Of a stretch of DNA of 52,648 nucleotides, positions 7,406 to 16,553 are shown one piece after another. Numbering within the stretch: the first letter of the stretch is position 1; each line of letters starts with the position of its first letter. The translations under genes and the position numbers were made by a program. The notes under the pieces are model-generated. The model made no database searches and had not been told where the DNA came from. It saw only the letters and a program-made list of their open reading frames with translations. Location: NCBI GenBank assembly GCA_964493325.1, contig CAZBMD010000010.1:1-52648 (forward strand), in the 5' to 3' direction. The DNA is from CAZBMD01 sp964493325. GTDB lineage: Bacteria; Babelota; Babeliae; Babelales; RVW-14.

Positions 7406-8104
7406 ATGGAACTGAATATTTTTAAGACAGCTGCATGGCAGCTTGTGGCTCAGACAGACTGGATGTGTAAGCTAGTTTTAATGAGCCTGTTTTTGTTATC
7501 TGTGTATTGCGTTGCTGTCATTACGCTTAAACTCATTATGTTCAGACGGCAGCGGTTGCTCATGTTTACTTTTATGCAGCGTACCAAGCAGGCACGACAA
7601 CTGACTGACCTTATTGTTATTGGTAAAGAAATGCAAGAATGCTTGGGAGCTAAGTTGCTTGGTCATTCATTTGATGAGCTTAAACGAATTCTTGAGCAAA
7701 ATAAGAGTGGCGAGCAGGCAGCTGTTTTACTGCCGCATGATGTTGAGTATCTAGAGCTCATGGTTGGTCAACGTGTTGACGCGCTTGTCTTGGAAGAAGA
7801 AAGTTATTTACCCATGCTGGGTAGCAGTGCTGCAGTATCGCCATTGATTGGGCTTTTTGGAACAATTTGGGGTTTGATACATGCATTTATTGATATCAGC
7901 AGAGAGCGAAGTGCAGACATTGCAACAGTTGCTCCTGGTATTGCCGAAGCGTTGATTACCACGCTTGCAGGGCTTGTTGTTGCAATACCTGCAATGATTG
8001 CATTTCATTACTTATCTCACGAATTGCGTAAGTTTGAATTTCAGCTGGTAGAGACCGGAGAGCATTTTATTGCTTTGGCAAAATATTCGCTTATAAAAAA
8101 ATAA
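7406..8104 (+). CDS. tolQ: TolQ/ExbB-family proton channel subunit
   Basis: 232 residues. Inner-membrane protein of the Tol motor that uses the proton gradient to drive TolA and hold the outer membrane to the cell wall. Three membrane segments: about 25-45 (LVLMSLFLLSVYCVAVITLK), 140-160 (LGSSAAVSPLIGLFGTIWGL) and 180-200 (EALITTLAGLVVAIPAM). The family hallmarks GLFGTIWG and the pore-lining Thr/Ala-rich third segment are present. GAGGT precedes the ATG. First gene of tolQ-tolR-tolA-tolB, with only 10 bases to tolR. The order Q-R-A-B favours Tol over ExbBD-TonB. Confidence 0.92.
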   Translation: MELNIFKTAAWQLVAQTDWMCKLVLMSLFLLSVYCVAVITLKLIMFRRQRLLMFTFMQRTKQARQLTDLIVIGKEMQECLGAKLLGHSFDELKRILEQNKSGEQAAVLLPHDVEYLELMVGQRVDALVLEEESYLPMLGSSAAVSPLIGLFGTIWGLIHAFIDISRERSADIATVAPGIAEALITTLAGLVVAIPAMIAFHYLSHELRKFEFQLVETGEHFIALAKYSLIKK

Positions 8105-8114
8105 AGGGGGAATA

Positions 8115-8522
8115 GTGAGCTTGCGTCGACTAAAAAAAAGAAAAATTCAAATGCCCGAAGTTTCGCTAACACCACTTATTGATACTGCATTGACGTTGCT
8201 CGTAATTTTTATGGTCACAGCTCCCATGGTTCAAAATGGTATCAAGCTTGATTTGCCTCATGGCAAAAGCAAGGAAGCTCCAAGTCAACAAGAATTTGTG
8301 GTATCACTCAACAAAGATAGAGTGCTTTATTTTAATAGTTGTCCAATTGAGCGCGAGAACCTTACAGGCTTAGTGTTAAAGTCTTTGGCACAAAAAGAAG
8401 ATTCTCCAGTGTTTGTTCGTGCTGATGGGGCGGTGGCATATGGCGATGTGATAGGAATAGTTGATGACTTGAAACAGGCCGGCGTGAAATACGTTGCCAT
8501 GTCAACACGCCCAAATGCTTGA
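8115..8522 (+). CDS. tolR: TolR/ExbD-family protein
   Basis: 135 residues from a GTG start after AAAGGGGGAA. A basic N-terminus (LRRLKKRKIQ) precedes the single membrane helix LTPLIDTALTLLVIFMV, whose Asp is the conserved proton-carrying residue of the family. The periplasmic part ends with VRADGAVAYGDVIGIVDDLK and GVKYVAMST, typical of ExbD/TolR. It works with TolQ to couple proton flow to TolA movement. Confidence 0.92.
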   Translation: MSLRRLKKRKIQMPEVSLTPLIDTALTLLVIFMVTAPMVQNGIKLDLPHGKSKEAPSQQEFVVSLNKDRVLYFNSCPIERENLTGLVLKSLAQKEDSPVFVRADGAVAYGDVIGIVDDLKQAGVKYVAMSTRPNA

Positions 8523-8534
8523 TGGGCATGGGCC

Positions 8535-9539
8535 ATGAATAACCTTTCTTTAAAAAAATTTCTGTACCTCTCGCTTGTTATTCATCTCGTTGCTTTGCTT
8601 CTGGGTGCATATTTGTCGCGGAGTTCAACAATTCGCAAAGAGTTTCTTGTTTTGGGTGCTTATTCTAAGCGACCAGCAAGAACATTGCTTAAAACTTTTA
8701 ATCAGCCAGTGCCGTTTGTCAGGGAGTCTGGTAATTCTGACGGCAAAAATTCGTCTGGCAGAGGTATAAAAAAAGCTACTGTTACTGCAAAAAAGCAGCC
8801 AGTTGTAAAGCAATCAGCTACAAAACAGGTTGTTGCAAAAAAACAACCGGCACCAAAAAAAGTAGTTCCTGTAAAGAAAGCTCCTGTAAAAAAAGTGTCT
8901 CCGCCAAAAAAAACGACCCCTGCTCCTCAGCCATCAAACACCATTGATACAGCTGCGTGGAAGAATGCGGTTATAAAAAATCCATTTACAGAAAAAGGAG
9001 CTGCTAAGAAAAAAGTTAAACAAGCAGAAAAGAAAGTTGTTCAAGAGAAGCCCAAAGCAGTAGATAAAAAAATAGTCGAAAAAAAAGAAGAAAAGTCTGC
9101 AGTAAAGCCTAAGGCTATCGAAGAGCAAAAGCCTGTAGAAAAAGATCTTCTCATTCCCATTCCACCAGTTGTTCCGAAAACATTAAAAACAAGTGCTTCC
9201 GCTGATCCGTTATCAGGAGACCTGGAAGGTGACACTGATGCCCAGGGAGTAGTGATAGAGCTTGATTTTTATCATAAGGATTCGTCAGAAATGGGAGTGC
9301 GAGAAAAACTTATTCAGCAAGAAGTAGACAGGGTGTGGCGCCCACCTTTTGGTGTAGCCAAAGGGACTGAGTGCCGAGTGCTGGTGACTGTTGCTCTCGA
9401 TGGTCATGTCAAAGATGTTCAGCTGATCAGTAAATCGAAAGTTCTTATTTTTGATTTGAGTGTTTTGCGTGATATTCGCAGTATGAAACTGGATAAGAAT
9501 TTTGGTGGTAAGCGATTTTCAATTTGTTTCCGTCAGTAA
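8535..9539 (+). CDS. tolA: TolA/TonB-like periplasm-spanning protein
   Basis: 334 residues. One N-terminal membrane helix (about 8-27, FLYLSLVIHLVALLLGAYLS), then a long Lys/Ala/Pro/Val-rich linker (about 75-225) with repeated KKxPAPKKVVPVKKAPVKK-type units, and a C-terminal TonB/TolA-type domain (from about residue 240: EKLIQQEVDRVWRPPF, then LVTVALDGHVKDVQLISKS). It links the TolQR motor to the outer-membrane side. The linker is low complexity and diverges fast, so identification rests on architecture and position. 12 bases separate it from tolR. Confidence 0.85.
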   Translation: MNNLSLKKFLYLSLVIHLVALLLGAYLSRSSTIRKEFLVLGAYSKRPARTLLKTFNQPVPFVRESGNSDGKNSSGRGIKKATVTAKKQPVVKQSATKQVVAKKQPAPKKVVPVKKAPVKKVSPPKKTTPAPQPSNTIDTAAWKNAVIKNPFTEKGAAKKKVKQAEKKVVQEKPKAVDKKIVEKKEEKSAVKPKAIEEQKPVEKDLLIPIPPVVPKTLKTSASADPLSGDLEGDTDAQGVVIELDFYHKDSSEMGVREKLIQQEVDRVWRPPFGVAKGTECRVLVTVALDGHVKDVQLISKSKVLIFDLSVLRDIRSMKLDKNFGGKRFSICFRQ

Positions 9540-9611
9540 TTGCGCCTGAGCAGGATGGTAAGATAATCTGGGAAGCTCTATTGTTATTAAAAAAATCTCT
9601 GAGGGGTCTGC

Positions 9612-10958
9612 ATGGTAAAAAAAATTGTTCAATATATGAGCGTGGCAGTTATCTTTTGTTATCAGGGAGTTTGTCCGCTTGAGCAGGATGGCAATGATTC
9701 GTTTGAAGTAACGGTTCAAGAAAAATCTCGGCAGCACCAAGCGCTTCAATGTTTAATGCTCAAAATTGGTGAGAACGAAGATCTAGAAAAGCTGTGCAAG
9801 ATGATTAAGTTTGATCTTGAGTTTACCGATCAGTTCAAGATCGATTTGAAAAATGCAAAAGAGCTACCTACCGAACGAGTTCTTCATAAGTTATCTCAAG
9901 AAGGAACAGCTCTTTTTTTTAGTGTACAAAAGCTAGGGAACGACAATAATCAAGAAATTTTAGTGCTCGTCAAAGACCCGTCTTCGGCTACCACTGTTTT
10001 TGAAAAAAAATATGCGCTTACTAGTGGCGACTTGGTTTATCAGGGGCATGCAATTTCAGATGATTTGATGCCCGTTTTGTGTGGCGAAAAAGGGCCTCAA
10101 ATGAGTACGCTTGCATATTGTAAGCAGCTTGCTCCATCTCGCAAGGTGCTGTGTGTTTCTGATTATGCCGGATGCAAAGAAAAGGTTGTAATTGATGGGC
10201 GAACCATCAACGTTGCTCCTCGTTGGCACTCCAAGGCGCCCTGTCTTTTCTTTTCTCAATTCACGCGCCATAACAGTCGATTGATGTCTCTCGATTTGAA
10301 AACAAAGCAGCAAAAAATAGTGTGTTCCTATGATGGGCTTAATATGCAGCCATCGTTTTCTGAAGACGGGGTCAAGGCGGTCCTTTGTTTTTCGAGCAAA
10401 GGGAATTCGGAGCTTTATTTATACGATCAAGCTGTTTGCAGCAAGCTAAAACGACGTGTATTTAAAAAATTAACCGATAATAAAGGGAACAATGTTTCTC
10501 CTTGCTTGCTTCCCAATGGCGATGTTGTTTTTTGTTCTGATTTTGAATTTGGGCGGCCGCAGCTCTATCTACTTGATGGCAAAACGCTGGAAACTCGTCG
10601 TATATCCAATGGCAAGGGTTACTGTGCATCTCCTTCTTTTTGTTCTAAAACAAATGATATCATTTACACTCGTTATGCGCGTGGTGTGTTCCAACTTTTC
10701 ACACTCAATCTTGGACAAACTCATCCCGTTGAAAAACAGTTAACATTTAATAAGGGGGATAAGCTTGAGCCGGTATGGTCAGAGTGTGGAAAATACGTTG
10801 CGTTTACATTTGATTGTGGCGGCAAAAAATCAGTACGGTCTGTTCGCCAAATTGCAATCTTTAATCTTGCTAGTCAAAAGTATCGCGTGATTACCTCTGG
10901 TAATGAACCCAAAAGTTATCCTACGTGGGTTAATTCACCGTTGTATCATTTGGCTTGA
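9612..10958 (+). CDS. tolB: TolB-like beta-propeller protein
   Basis: 448 residues. Signal peptide at about 1-20 (IVQYMSVAVIFCYQG). The N-terminal domain (to about 170) is the less conserved TolB alpha/beta part. The rest contains propeller blades with TolB/WD40-like motifs such as HSKAPCLFFSQFTRHNSRL, MQPSFSEDGVKAVLCFSSKG, VSPCLLPNGDVVF and LEPVWSECGKYVAFTFD. Periplasmic partner of TolA and Pal. pal is not found beside it, although it usually follows tolB. A gap of 72 bases separates it from tolA and it has its own GAGGGG ribosome site. Confidence 0.88.
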   Translation: MVKKIVQYMSVAVIFCYQGVCPLEQDGNDSFEVTVQEKSRQHQALQCLMLKIGENEDLEKLCKMIKFDLEFTDQFKIDLKNAKELPTERVLHKLSQEGTALFFSVQKLGNDNNQEILVLVKDPSSATTVFEKKYALTSGDLVYQGHAISDDLMPVLCGEKGPQMSTLAYCKQLAPSRKVLCVSDYAGCKEKVVIDGRTINVAPRWHSKAPCLFFSQFTRHNSRLMSLDLKTKQQKIVCSYDGLNMQPSFSEDGVKAVLCFSSKGNSELYLYDQAVCSKLKRRVFKKLTDNKGNNVSPCLLPNGDVVFCSDFEFGRPQLYLLDGKTLETRRISNGKGYCASPSFCSKTNDIIYTRYARGVFQLFTLNLGQTHPVEKQLTFNKGDKLEPVWSECGKYVAFTFDCGGKKSVRSVRQIAIFNLASQKYRVITSGNEPKSYPTWVNSPLYHLA

Positions 10959-11071
10959 TGTAAAGAGATAAAAGATAAAAATTATAGGCTTATTTTGATT
11001 TATTGAATATAATTAAGCCTTAGTTTGTTGCACTAATTTTAATATGCAAATTTTAGATCATAGGTGATCAC

Positions 11072-12916
11072 ATGAGCAAAAATATTCGAAAAAATAACTT
11101 TGGACGTGGGCCTAACGCCGTGTGGCTTTTGGTTGCGTTGTTGGTTTCGGGCGTTGCGTACCTTTTTTGGTATAACAGCGTCAACAGAGATATTGAATCA
11201 TTAACTCATACAAAAGTAATTGCCGCAGCAGATGCTGGACGTATTGAATCGTTAGTAATTCAGGATCAACATGTTCAAGGAAAATTTAAAGATGGTAAAA
11301 CGTTTGAGGCCTACGTAGCTCCTACCCAAAAGTTTTGGGATTCTATGCAGGATCAGCAGATTGATGTTGAAGTGTATCCTCAAGAAAAGAATACATGGGG
11401 CTTTGGTGGATTGCTCTTAATTTTCTTTCTACTGCTCTTTCCTATCATTTTTTATCTCCGTCAAAATCAAGGAGGTGGCGGTGGAAGCAGCAAAATTTTT
11501 AACGTTGGCAAAAGCAAAGCAAAATTCTTTTCGCCAAATACCATCACCGTAACATTTAAAGATGTTGCAGGTGTTGATGAGGCCAAAGAAGATTTGCGTG
11601 ATATTATCGAATTTTTGAAAAAGCCAGAAAAATTTGAACGCCTTGGTGCAAAAATTCCACGAGGCATTTTGCTCAGTGGAGCTCCTGGAAATGGAAAGAC
11701 ATTGCTTGCCAAAGCAGTTGCGGGCGAAGCCAGCTGTCCCTTTTTTAGTATTAGCGGTTCTGATTTTGTTGAAGTTTTTGTAGGTGTTGGAGCTTCTCGA
11801 GTGCGAGATCTCTTCTTGCAGGCTCGTCGTCATGCTCCATGTATTGTATTCATTGATGAAATTGATGCTGTTGGCCGTCAGCGCGGAGCTGGCCATGGTG
11901 GAGGAAACGATGAGCGAGAACAAACTCTCAATCAATTGCTTTCTGAGATGGATGGTTTTTCAACAGAACATGGCCAAGTCATTGTGCTTGCAGCAACTAA
12001 TCGCCCCGATGTGCTTGATAAGGCGTTGTTGCGTCCAGGTAGATTTGATAGAACCATCGAAGTTCCGTACCCAGACCTTGCTAGCCGAGAAGCCATCTTA
12101 CGAGTTCATGTGCGCAGTGTAAAACTTGATCCTGCAGTTGATGTAAAGAGAATTGCTCGCGGTACACCAGGGTTTAGCGGTGCTGATTTAGAAAATTTAA
12201 TAAATGAAGCAGCTCTTCTTGCTTCAAAGGGAACTGAGTTAACAGTTACCATGCAGCATTTTGAGATAGCTCGCGACAAGGTAATGCTTGGCGCCGAACG
12301 TAAATCTACGATACTATCTGAAAAAGAAAAATTGATGACAGCCTATCACGAGGCTGGACATACATTATTAAGATTGCTTTTGCCCGATACTGATCCATTT
12401 CACAAGGTGACCATTATTCCTCGTGGGCGTACGCTTGGTGTGTCGTGGTCATTGCCTGAACGAGATAAGACGAGTGCAACTAAAACCGAGATGCTTTCCG
12501 ACCTTATAGTCTGTCTTGGAGGCCTTTTAGGTGAAAAACTGGTATTCAATGAACAAACAAGTGGCGTTTCTAATGATCTTGAAAAAGCTACTAAGATAGC
12601 GCGATCTATGGTTTGTAGTTACGGTATGTCCGATCTTGGTCCAATTGTTTTCAATGGAGGTCAAGAGCATCCATACCTTGGCGGCGGTATGCAGTCTTCA
12701 CGTGATTTTTCAGAGAAAACCGCGCAACGTATTGATGAAGAAGTTGAAAAAATTGTTAATCAATGCTACAAACGTGGTGAGCAGTTATTAACCGAAAATC
12801 GCTCAAAGCTCGAACTTCTAGCCAAAACATTGGTAGAAAAAGAGACTTTGATAGCATCAGAGGTTTATGCTTTGCTTGAAATAACACCTCGAGAGACGCA
12901 TAATTTGCATGAATAA
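11072..12916 (+). CDS. ftsH: ATP-dependent zinc metalloprotease FtsH
   Basis: 614 residues. Membrane-anchored AAA+ protease that removes damaged membrane proteins and regulators. Two membrane helices (about 14-33 and 108-128) flank a short periplasmic domain. The AAA module has Walker A GAPGNGKT (203-210), Walker B IVFIDEID (258-265) and the second region of homology AATNRPDVLDKALLRPGRFD. The protease has the zinc site HEAGH (426-430). Length and motif order are normal for the family, and all key residues are present. It starts 12 bases after a weak AGGTG and is not in an obvious operon with tolB (113-base gap). Confidence 0.97.
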   Translation: MSKNIRKNNFGRGPNAVWLLVALLVSGVAYLFWYNSVNRDIESLTHTKVIAAADAGRIESLVIQDQHVQGKFKDGKTFEAYVAPTQKFWDSMQDQQIDVEVYPQEKNTWGFGGLLLIFFLLLFPIIFYLRQNQGGGGGSSKIFNVGKSKAKFFSPNTITVTFKDVAGVDEAKEDLRDIIEFLKKPEKFERLGAKIPRGILLSGAPGNGKTLLAKAVAGEASCPFFSISGSDFVEVFVGVGASRVRDLFLQARRHAPCIVFIDEIDAVGRQRGAGHGGGNDEREQTLNQLLSEMDGFSTEHGQVIVLAATNRPDVLDKALLRPGRFDRTIEVPYPDLASREAILRVHVRSVKLDPAVDVKRIARGTPGFSGADLENLINEAALLASKGTELTVTMQHFEIARDKVMLGAERKSTILSEKEKLMTAYHEAGHTLLRLLLPDTDPFHKVTIIPRGRTLGVSWSLPERDKTSATKTEMLSDLIVCLGGLLGEKLVFNEQTSGVSNDLEKATKIARSMVCSYGMSDLGPIVFNGGQEHPYLGGGMQSSRDFSEKTAQRIDEEVEKIVNQCYKRGEQLLTENRSKLELLAKTLVEKETLIASEVYALLEITPRETHNLHE

Positions 12917-13035
12917 ACAGAAAAATATTCAATCTGAATATTTGTAATACTTAATTGTGTAATATCTTTAAAAAAATAATGCTTTTGCTACACTGTTATA
13001 GAACAGTTTGGTTTACAAGTGAAAGGGCTTTCTTC

Positions 13036-13233
13036 ATGGCGAATATTTGTGCAATATGCGACAAGCGACCGCGCTCAGCTAATTTGGTGAGCAACGCTAA
13101 CAACAGGACTGGCCGTTGGGTATACCCAAACGTCCACGTTATTCGATACACACTCAAGGGACAACGTAATGTTTGTCGCGGATCTGTATGTACGAAGTGC
13201 GTCAAGGCCGGCAAAGTCGAAAAAGTAGTTTAA
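13036..13233 (+). CDS. rpmB: 50S ribosomal protein L28
   Basis: 65 residues, starting at ATG 13036 after GAAAGGG; upstream in-frame codons do not look like L28. It contains CAICDKRPRSANLVSNANN and the family end VCTKCVKAGKV. CxxC pairs at both ends mark the zinc-binding (C+) form. Part of the large ribosomal subunit near the E site. 33 bases upstream of rpsT, so likely co-transcribed. Confidence 0.95.
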   Translation: MANICAICDKRPRSANLVSNANNRTGRWVYPNVHVIRYTLKGQRNVCRGSVCTKCVKAGKVEKVV

Positions 13234-13266
13234 CGTTTTTATGTGTTAGATCTAAGGAATCAGTAG

Positions 13267-13542
13267 ATGGCAAATATTAAATCTGCAAAAAAAAGAGCAA
13301 GAACAAACGAAGAAAATCGTCAGCTCAATGTACAGCGTCGTTCGGACATTAAGACTGCAACAAAAAAAGTTCTTGCAGCGCTTGAGGTTAATGATGTTAA
13401 CTTAGCTCAAGAACTCTTGCGTCAAGCAGAATCAAAAATTGCTAGAGCTCGAGGCAAGGGTGTTTTAAAACAAAACACAGCGTCTCGTAAAGTAAGCAGA
13501 TTAGCTAAAAAAGTTGCAACAGCAACGAAGGCGTCAGCCTAA
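13267..13542 (+). CDS. rpsT: 30S ribosomal protein S20
   Basis: 91 residues, highly basic and helical. The start MANIKSAKKRARTNEENR and the end KGVLKQNTASRKVSRLAKKV are typical of S20, which binds 16S rRNA early in assembly. AAGGAAT lies 8 bases before the ATG. Confidence 0.96.
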   Translation: MANIKSAKKRARTNEENRQLNVQRRSDIKTATKKVLAALEVNDVNLAQELLRQAESKIARARGKGVLKQNTASRKVSRLAKKVATATKASA

Positions 13543-13580
13543 GTAATTGGTTTGCCGAGAAGAAAAAAAGAGGGTGAGGT

Positions 13581-14153
13581 ATGGTGAAATCAAGTAAGGT
13601 AGTGTTTATTGTTGATTCAGTTGAAGAAGCAGTAAAATTCTACACAGAGAAGTTGTCATTTGATCTTATTGACCTTGAGGAAGATAAGGGAGGAGGCAAT
13701 ACCTTGGTTTCGGCTCATCTTCGCAAGGATAAGTGTATCGTTTCTTTTCGGGCTCCGCAGGTTGAAGAACTTGCAGAGTTTAGTTTTATCAAGCGCTGCG
13801 CTAGTCGATGCGTAGGCGTTGCCGTTTTTATGAAAAAAGGCATTGATAAATACTACCAACGCTGCTCAAAAAAGGGCTTAAAAATTGTAAGTGAGCTGAA
13901 ACCTATTAATGGATGCAAAGAGTTTTCTCTTCGTGACCCATTTGGCATTAAGCTCATTTTCATTGAGCCTCCAGCTGAGGTTAAGACGCAACAAGCTGTC
14001 AGTGTTGCTGGACTTTCTGTTTCAAGAGCTGATGTGCATCGAGATATTGATGCTACGGTTGATCAGATAGTTGCTCGTTTAAAACCTTTTGGCATTTTAC
14101 GTAGAACAGCAAAGAAACTTGCAAAAATTAAGCTCAAGCCTCTTTTAAAGTAA
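13581..14153 (+). CDS. VOC-superfamily (glyoxalase/bleomycin-resistance fold) protein
   Basis: 190 residues with GTGAGGT before the ATG. Residues 6-130 follow the VOC pattern: FIVDSVEEAVKFYTEKLSFDL at the start and FSLRDPFGIKLIFIEPP at the end, where the DPFG turn and final Glu form the usual metal/ligand site. Only one betaalphabetabetabeta pair is complete. The last 55 residues are helical, basic and not part of the fold. Substrate unknown. It follows rpsT closely and precedes the ABC ATPase by 37 bases. Confidence 0.8.
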   Translation: MVKSSKVVFIVDSVEEAVKFYTEKLSFDLIDLEEDKGGGNTLVSAHLRKDKCIVSFRAPQVEELAEFSFIKRCASRCVGVAVFMKKGIDKYYQRCSKKGLKIVSELKPINGCKEFSLRDPFGIKLIFIEPPAEVKTQQAVSVAGLSVSRADVHRDIDATVDQIVARLKPFGILRRTAKKLAKIKLKPLLK

Positions 14154-14190
14154 GCGCTGAGCGGTAAAAACTTAAGACTACGAGCGTATT

Positions 14191-14943
14191 GTGCCAAACC
14201 CAATTTTATCCATAAAAAATATTGAAAAATGTTATGTTGACCGGCTAAAAACGGTCAAGGCACTTAACGGCGTTTCTATTGATATTTTTCCTGGAGAAGT
14301 TTTTGCACTGCTTGGCTCCAACGGTGCTGGTAAAACAACGCTCTCAACAATTCTTGCCACACTCCATCCTCCAACATCTGGAGATATTCTTTTTAATGGC
14401 GTCTCAATCTACAAAGATCTTGATTGCTACAGGCGTGCCCTTGGGTATTGTCCTCAGCGTCCTAATCTTGATAACGAGCTTTCTGTTGAAGATAATCTCA
14501 TTTTTGCTGGTCGTTACTATCTCCTTGATGAGTATGATCTTAAAGAGCGGGTTATGCAGCTTCTTGAGCAATTTGAATTAACTCGATTTTCTCAATTTCT
14601 TGTAAAAGCTTTATCTGGCGGTTATCGTCAACGACTTTTAATTGCCCGTTCTCTTATTCATAGCCCATCAGTTTTGGTTCTTGATGAACCAACTGTTGCG
14701 CTTGATTCAAATATCAGAAGACAACTGTGGAAATCAATTCGTGATCTAAAAGATCAGGGAGTGACGGTTATTTTGACAACCCACTATCTAGAAGAAGCTG
14801 AAGCGCTTGCCGATCGAGTGTGTATTCTTGAACGTGGTAATGTTGTTCTGACTGGTGATACACAGGGTCTGATGCGGCAGTTTGAAAAAAATAATCTAGA
14901 AGAAGTTTTTCTGCATCTTACGCAAGAAGAATCAGCGAAATAG
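14191..14943 (+). CDS. ABC transporter ATP-binding subunit (DrrA/CcmA-like)
   Basis: 250 residues, GTG start. Walker A GSNGAGKT (42-49), Q-loop region GYCPQRPNLD, signature LSGGYRQR (141-148), Walker B VLVLDEPT (161-168) and switch His in TTHYLEEAEALADR. This subtype drives ABC-2 permeases that move drugs, polysaccharides or lipids. No permease gene is adjacent; the next gene is convergent. The partner must be elsewhere, or the ATPase serves a different membrane unit. Only 13 bases separate it from the convergent photolyase gene. Confidence 0.92.
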   Translation: MPNPILSIKNIEKCYVDRLKTVKALNGVSIDIFPGEVFALLGSNGAGKTTLSTILATLHPPTSGDILFNGVSIYKDLDCYRRALGYCPQRPNLDNELSVEDNLIFAGRYYLLDEYDLKERVMQLLEQFELTRFSQFLVKALSGGYRQRLLIARSLIHSPSVLVLDEPTVALDSNIRRQLWKSIRDLKDQGVTVILTTHYLEEAEALADRVCILERGNVVLTGDTQGLMRQFEKNNLEEVFLHLTQEESAK

Positions 14944-14956
14944 TGTTTTATTCTCT

Positions 14957-16456
14957 CTATCCATTTTTTATATTCATATAGCTTTTTCTATTTTTTTTCA
15001 GGTAATCCTGAGCTATCTTTAAATGCTTGTTTAAAAGCTCTTTATCCATTTTTTTTAACAAAGAAACAACAAGATTCATACGAGGATTAGTGCTGAATAA
15101 TTTGGCATGTTGGTGAATAAAATTCCAGTAAAGAGCATCCCAGAGATCACTCCAGTCGCTTTTTTTGTAATCTGACATTGCCAAAATATATTTTGAACTT
15201 GAGCAGTATGGCTTTGAAGTTATTTTTCCCCCATCTGCATACTGACTCATGCCGTAAATATTAGGAACCATTACCCAATCGTATGCATCTATAAAAAGCT
15301 CCATAAACCATTGATATACATCATTAGGATGAATGTGTGACAAAAGCATGAAATTACCAATTACCATAAGTCGATCGATGTGATGGGTATAGGCATATTT
15401 CAAAACATGTTTGATGCTTATATCCAGTGGTGCAATATCAGTTGTTGCCTTCCAAAAATCTTGAGGGAGTTGCCTTGTATGTTTAAAAAAATTACTCGTT
15501 TTTTGCGATAAACCAATAGAACAATAAACACCACGTACAAATTCTCGCCATCCTATTATTTGACGAAGAAACCCTTCAAGAGAGTTGAGGGGAGTATTTG
15601 TTTTATGTGCATATTCAAGAGTTTCTCGAACAACTGTTTGAGGAAGCAGTAGTCCTACATTAAGAAGGGGTGATATTACAGAATGGAAGCATATTGGGTT
15701 TGTTTTCTTGATGGCGTCCTGATAAGAACCAAATAATTTCAGCTTGGTTTTCAAAAAATGTCGCAACCATCTCATGCTGTGTGCACTGGTAACCGGATAG
15801 ATAAACGAATCTGTAAAGCCTGGGTTATTGGGAAAAAACTTTTCAACATAGACTCGAGCTTCTTGAACAAAGGGACTTTTATTTTTCTTGGGAATAGGTG
15901 GGACTTTAAGCTGAGGAGGCATTGTTTGACGGTTTTGTGAATCAAAACTCCACGATCCTCCTAGTGGCTTGCCATGAGTTATAAGAATATTAAACCGCTT
16001 GCGAACCTTGGTGTAAAACGAAGCCATTGTGTAGTGCTTTTTGTCAGAAAGCATTCCTTTAACATCTTTTTGGGATAATAAAAATGCCGGAGATTCATGA
16101 ACAGCTAGAGCAACATGGTGATGTTTTGCCTCTTTTTTTAACCGTTTTGTTAAATCGAAATCGACAACATCAAACATGTTGATTGTTTTAATCTCATGCT
16201 TCTTGCAAAAAGCAAAAACTTTTTCTAGTCCATCTATGCATAATGGATACTCAAAATATTTGACGTCGAATCCTTTTTTTTTGAGTGTGGCAGCATATGC
16301 TTTCATTGTTGCACGATGAAAGATTAGTTTTTGTTTGTGAAAGTTCATGCGTCCAAAAAAGTGGTAATCCTCAACAATAATAACCAGTTGGGTTTCACTA
16401 AATAAGGTAGAGTCTTCAAATAATTGGTGAGGAAAAATAAGAAAAGCATTTTTCAC
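14957..16456 (-). CDS. cryptochrome/photolyase-family protein (DPRP, PhrB-like)
   Basis: 499 residues, GTG start with AGGAG 9 bases upstream. The N-terminal Rossmann domain (FLIFPHQLFED...VIIVEDYHFFGR...FHRATMKAYA) and the C-terminal helical FAD domain (GWREFVRG, NIYGMSQYADGG, WDALYWNFI) match the deoxyribodipyrimidine photolyase-related group, whose prokaryotic members repair (6-4) photoproducts. Those enzymes carry a 4Fe-4S cluster with Cys just before the ALYW motif; here that stretch reads SDWSDLWDALYW without Cys, so the cluster is probably absent. Whether it still repairs DNA is unknown. Convergent with the ABC gene. Confidence 0.88.
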   Translation of the reverse strand: MKNAFLIFPHQLFEDSTLFSETQLVIIVEDYHFFGRMNFHKQKLIFHRATMKAYAATLKKKGFDVKYFEYPLCIDGLEKVFAFCKKHEIKTINMFDVVDFDLTKRLKKEAKHHHVALAVHESPAFLLSQKDVKGMLSDKKHYTMASFYTKVRKRFNILITHGKPLGGSWSFDSQNRQTMPPQLKVPPIPKKNKSPFVQEARVYVEKFFPNNPGFTDSFIYPVTSAHSMRWLRHFLKTKLKLFGSYQDAIKKTNPICFHSVISPLLNVGLLLPQTVVRETLEYAHKTNTPLNSLEGFLRQIIGWREFVRGVYCSIGLSQKTSNFFKHTRQLPQDFWKATTDIAPLDISIKHVLKYAYTHHIDRLMVIGNFMLLSHIHPNDVYQWFMELFIDAYDWVMVPNIYGMSQYADGGKITSKPYCSSSKYILAMSDYKKSDWSDLWDALYWNFIHQHAKLFSTNPRMNLVVSLLKKMDKELLNKHLKIAQDYLKKNRKSYMNIKNG

Positions 16457-16553
16457 CGTATGCTACTCCTGTCATGCTCTTTGAGCAGGTCGTGATACCT
16501 CAACAAACACAAGGGTTGTTACCACCACTCGATTACATTTAATCTACTGCATA

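Noticed and set aside
12923..12943. AT-only hairpin after ftsH
   Set aside because: AAATATTCA/TGAATATTT has no G/C core and no following T-run, so it is too weak to call a terminator.
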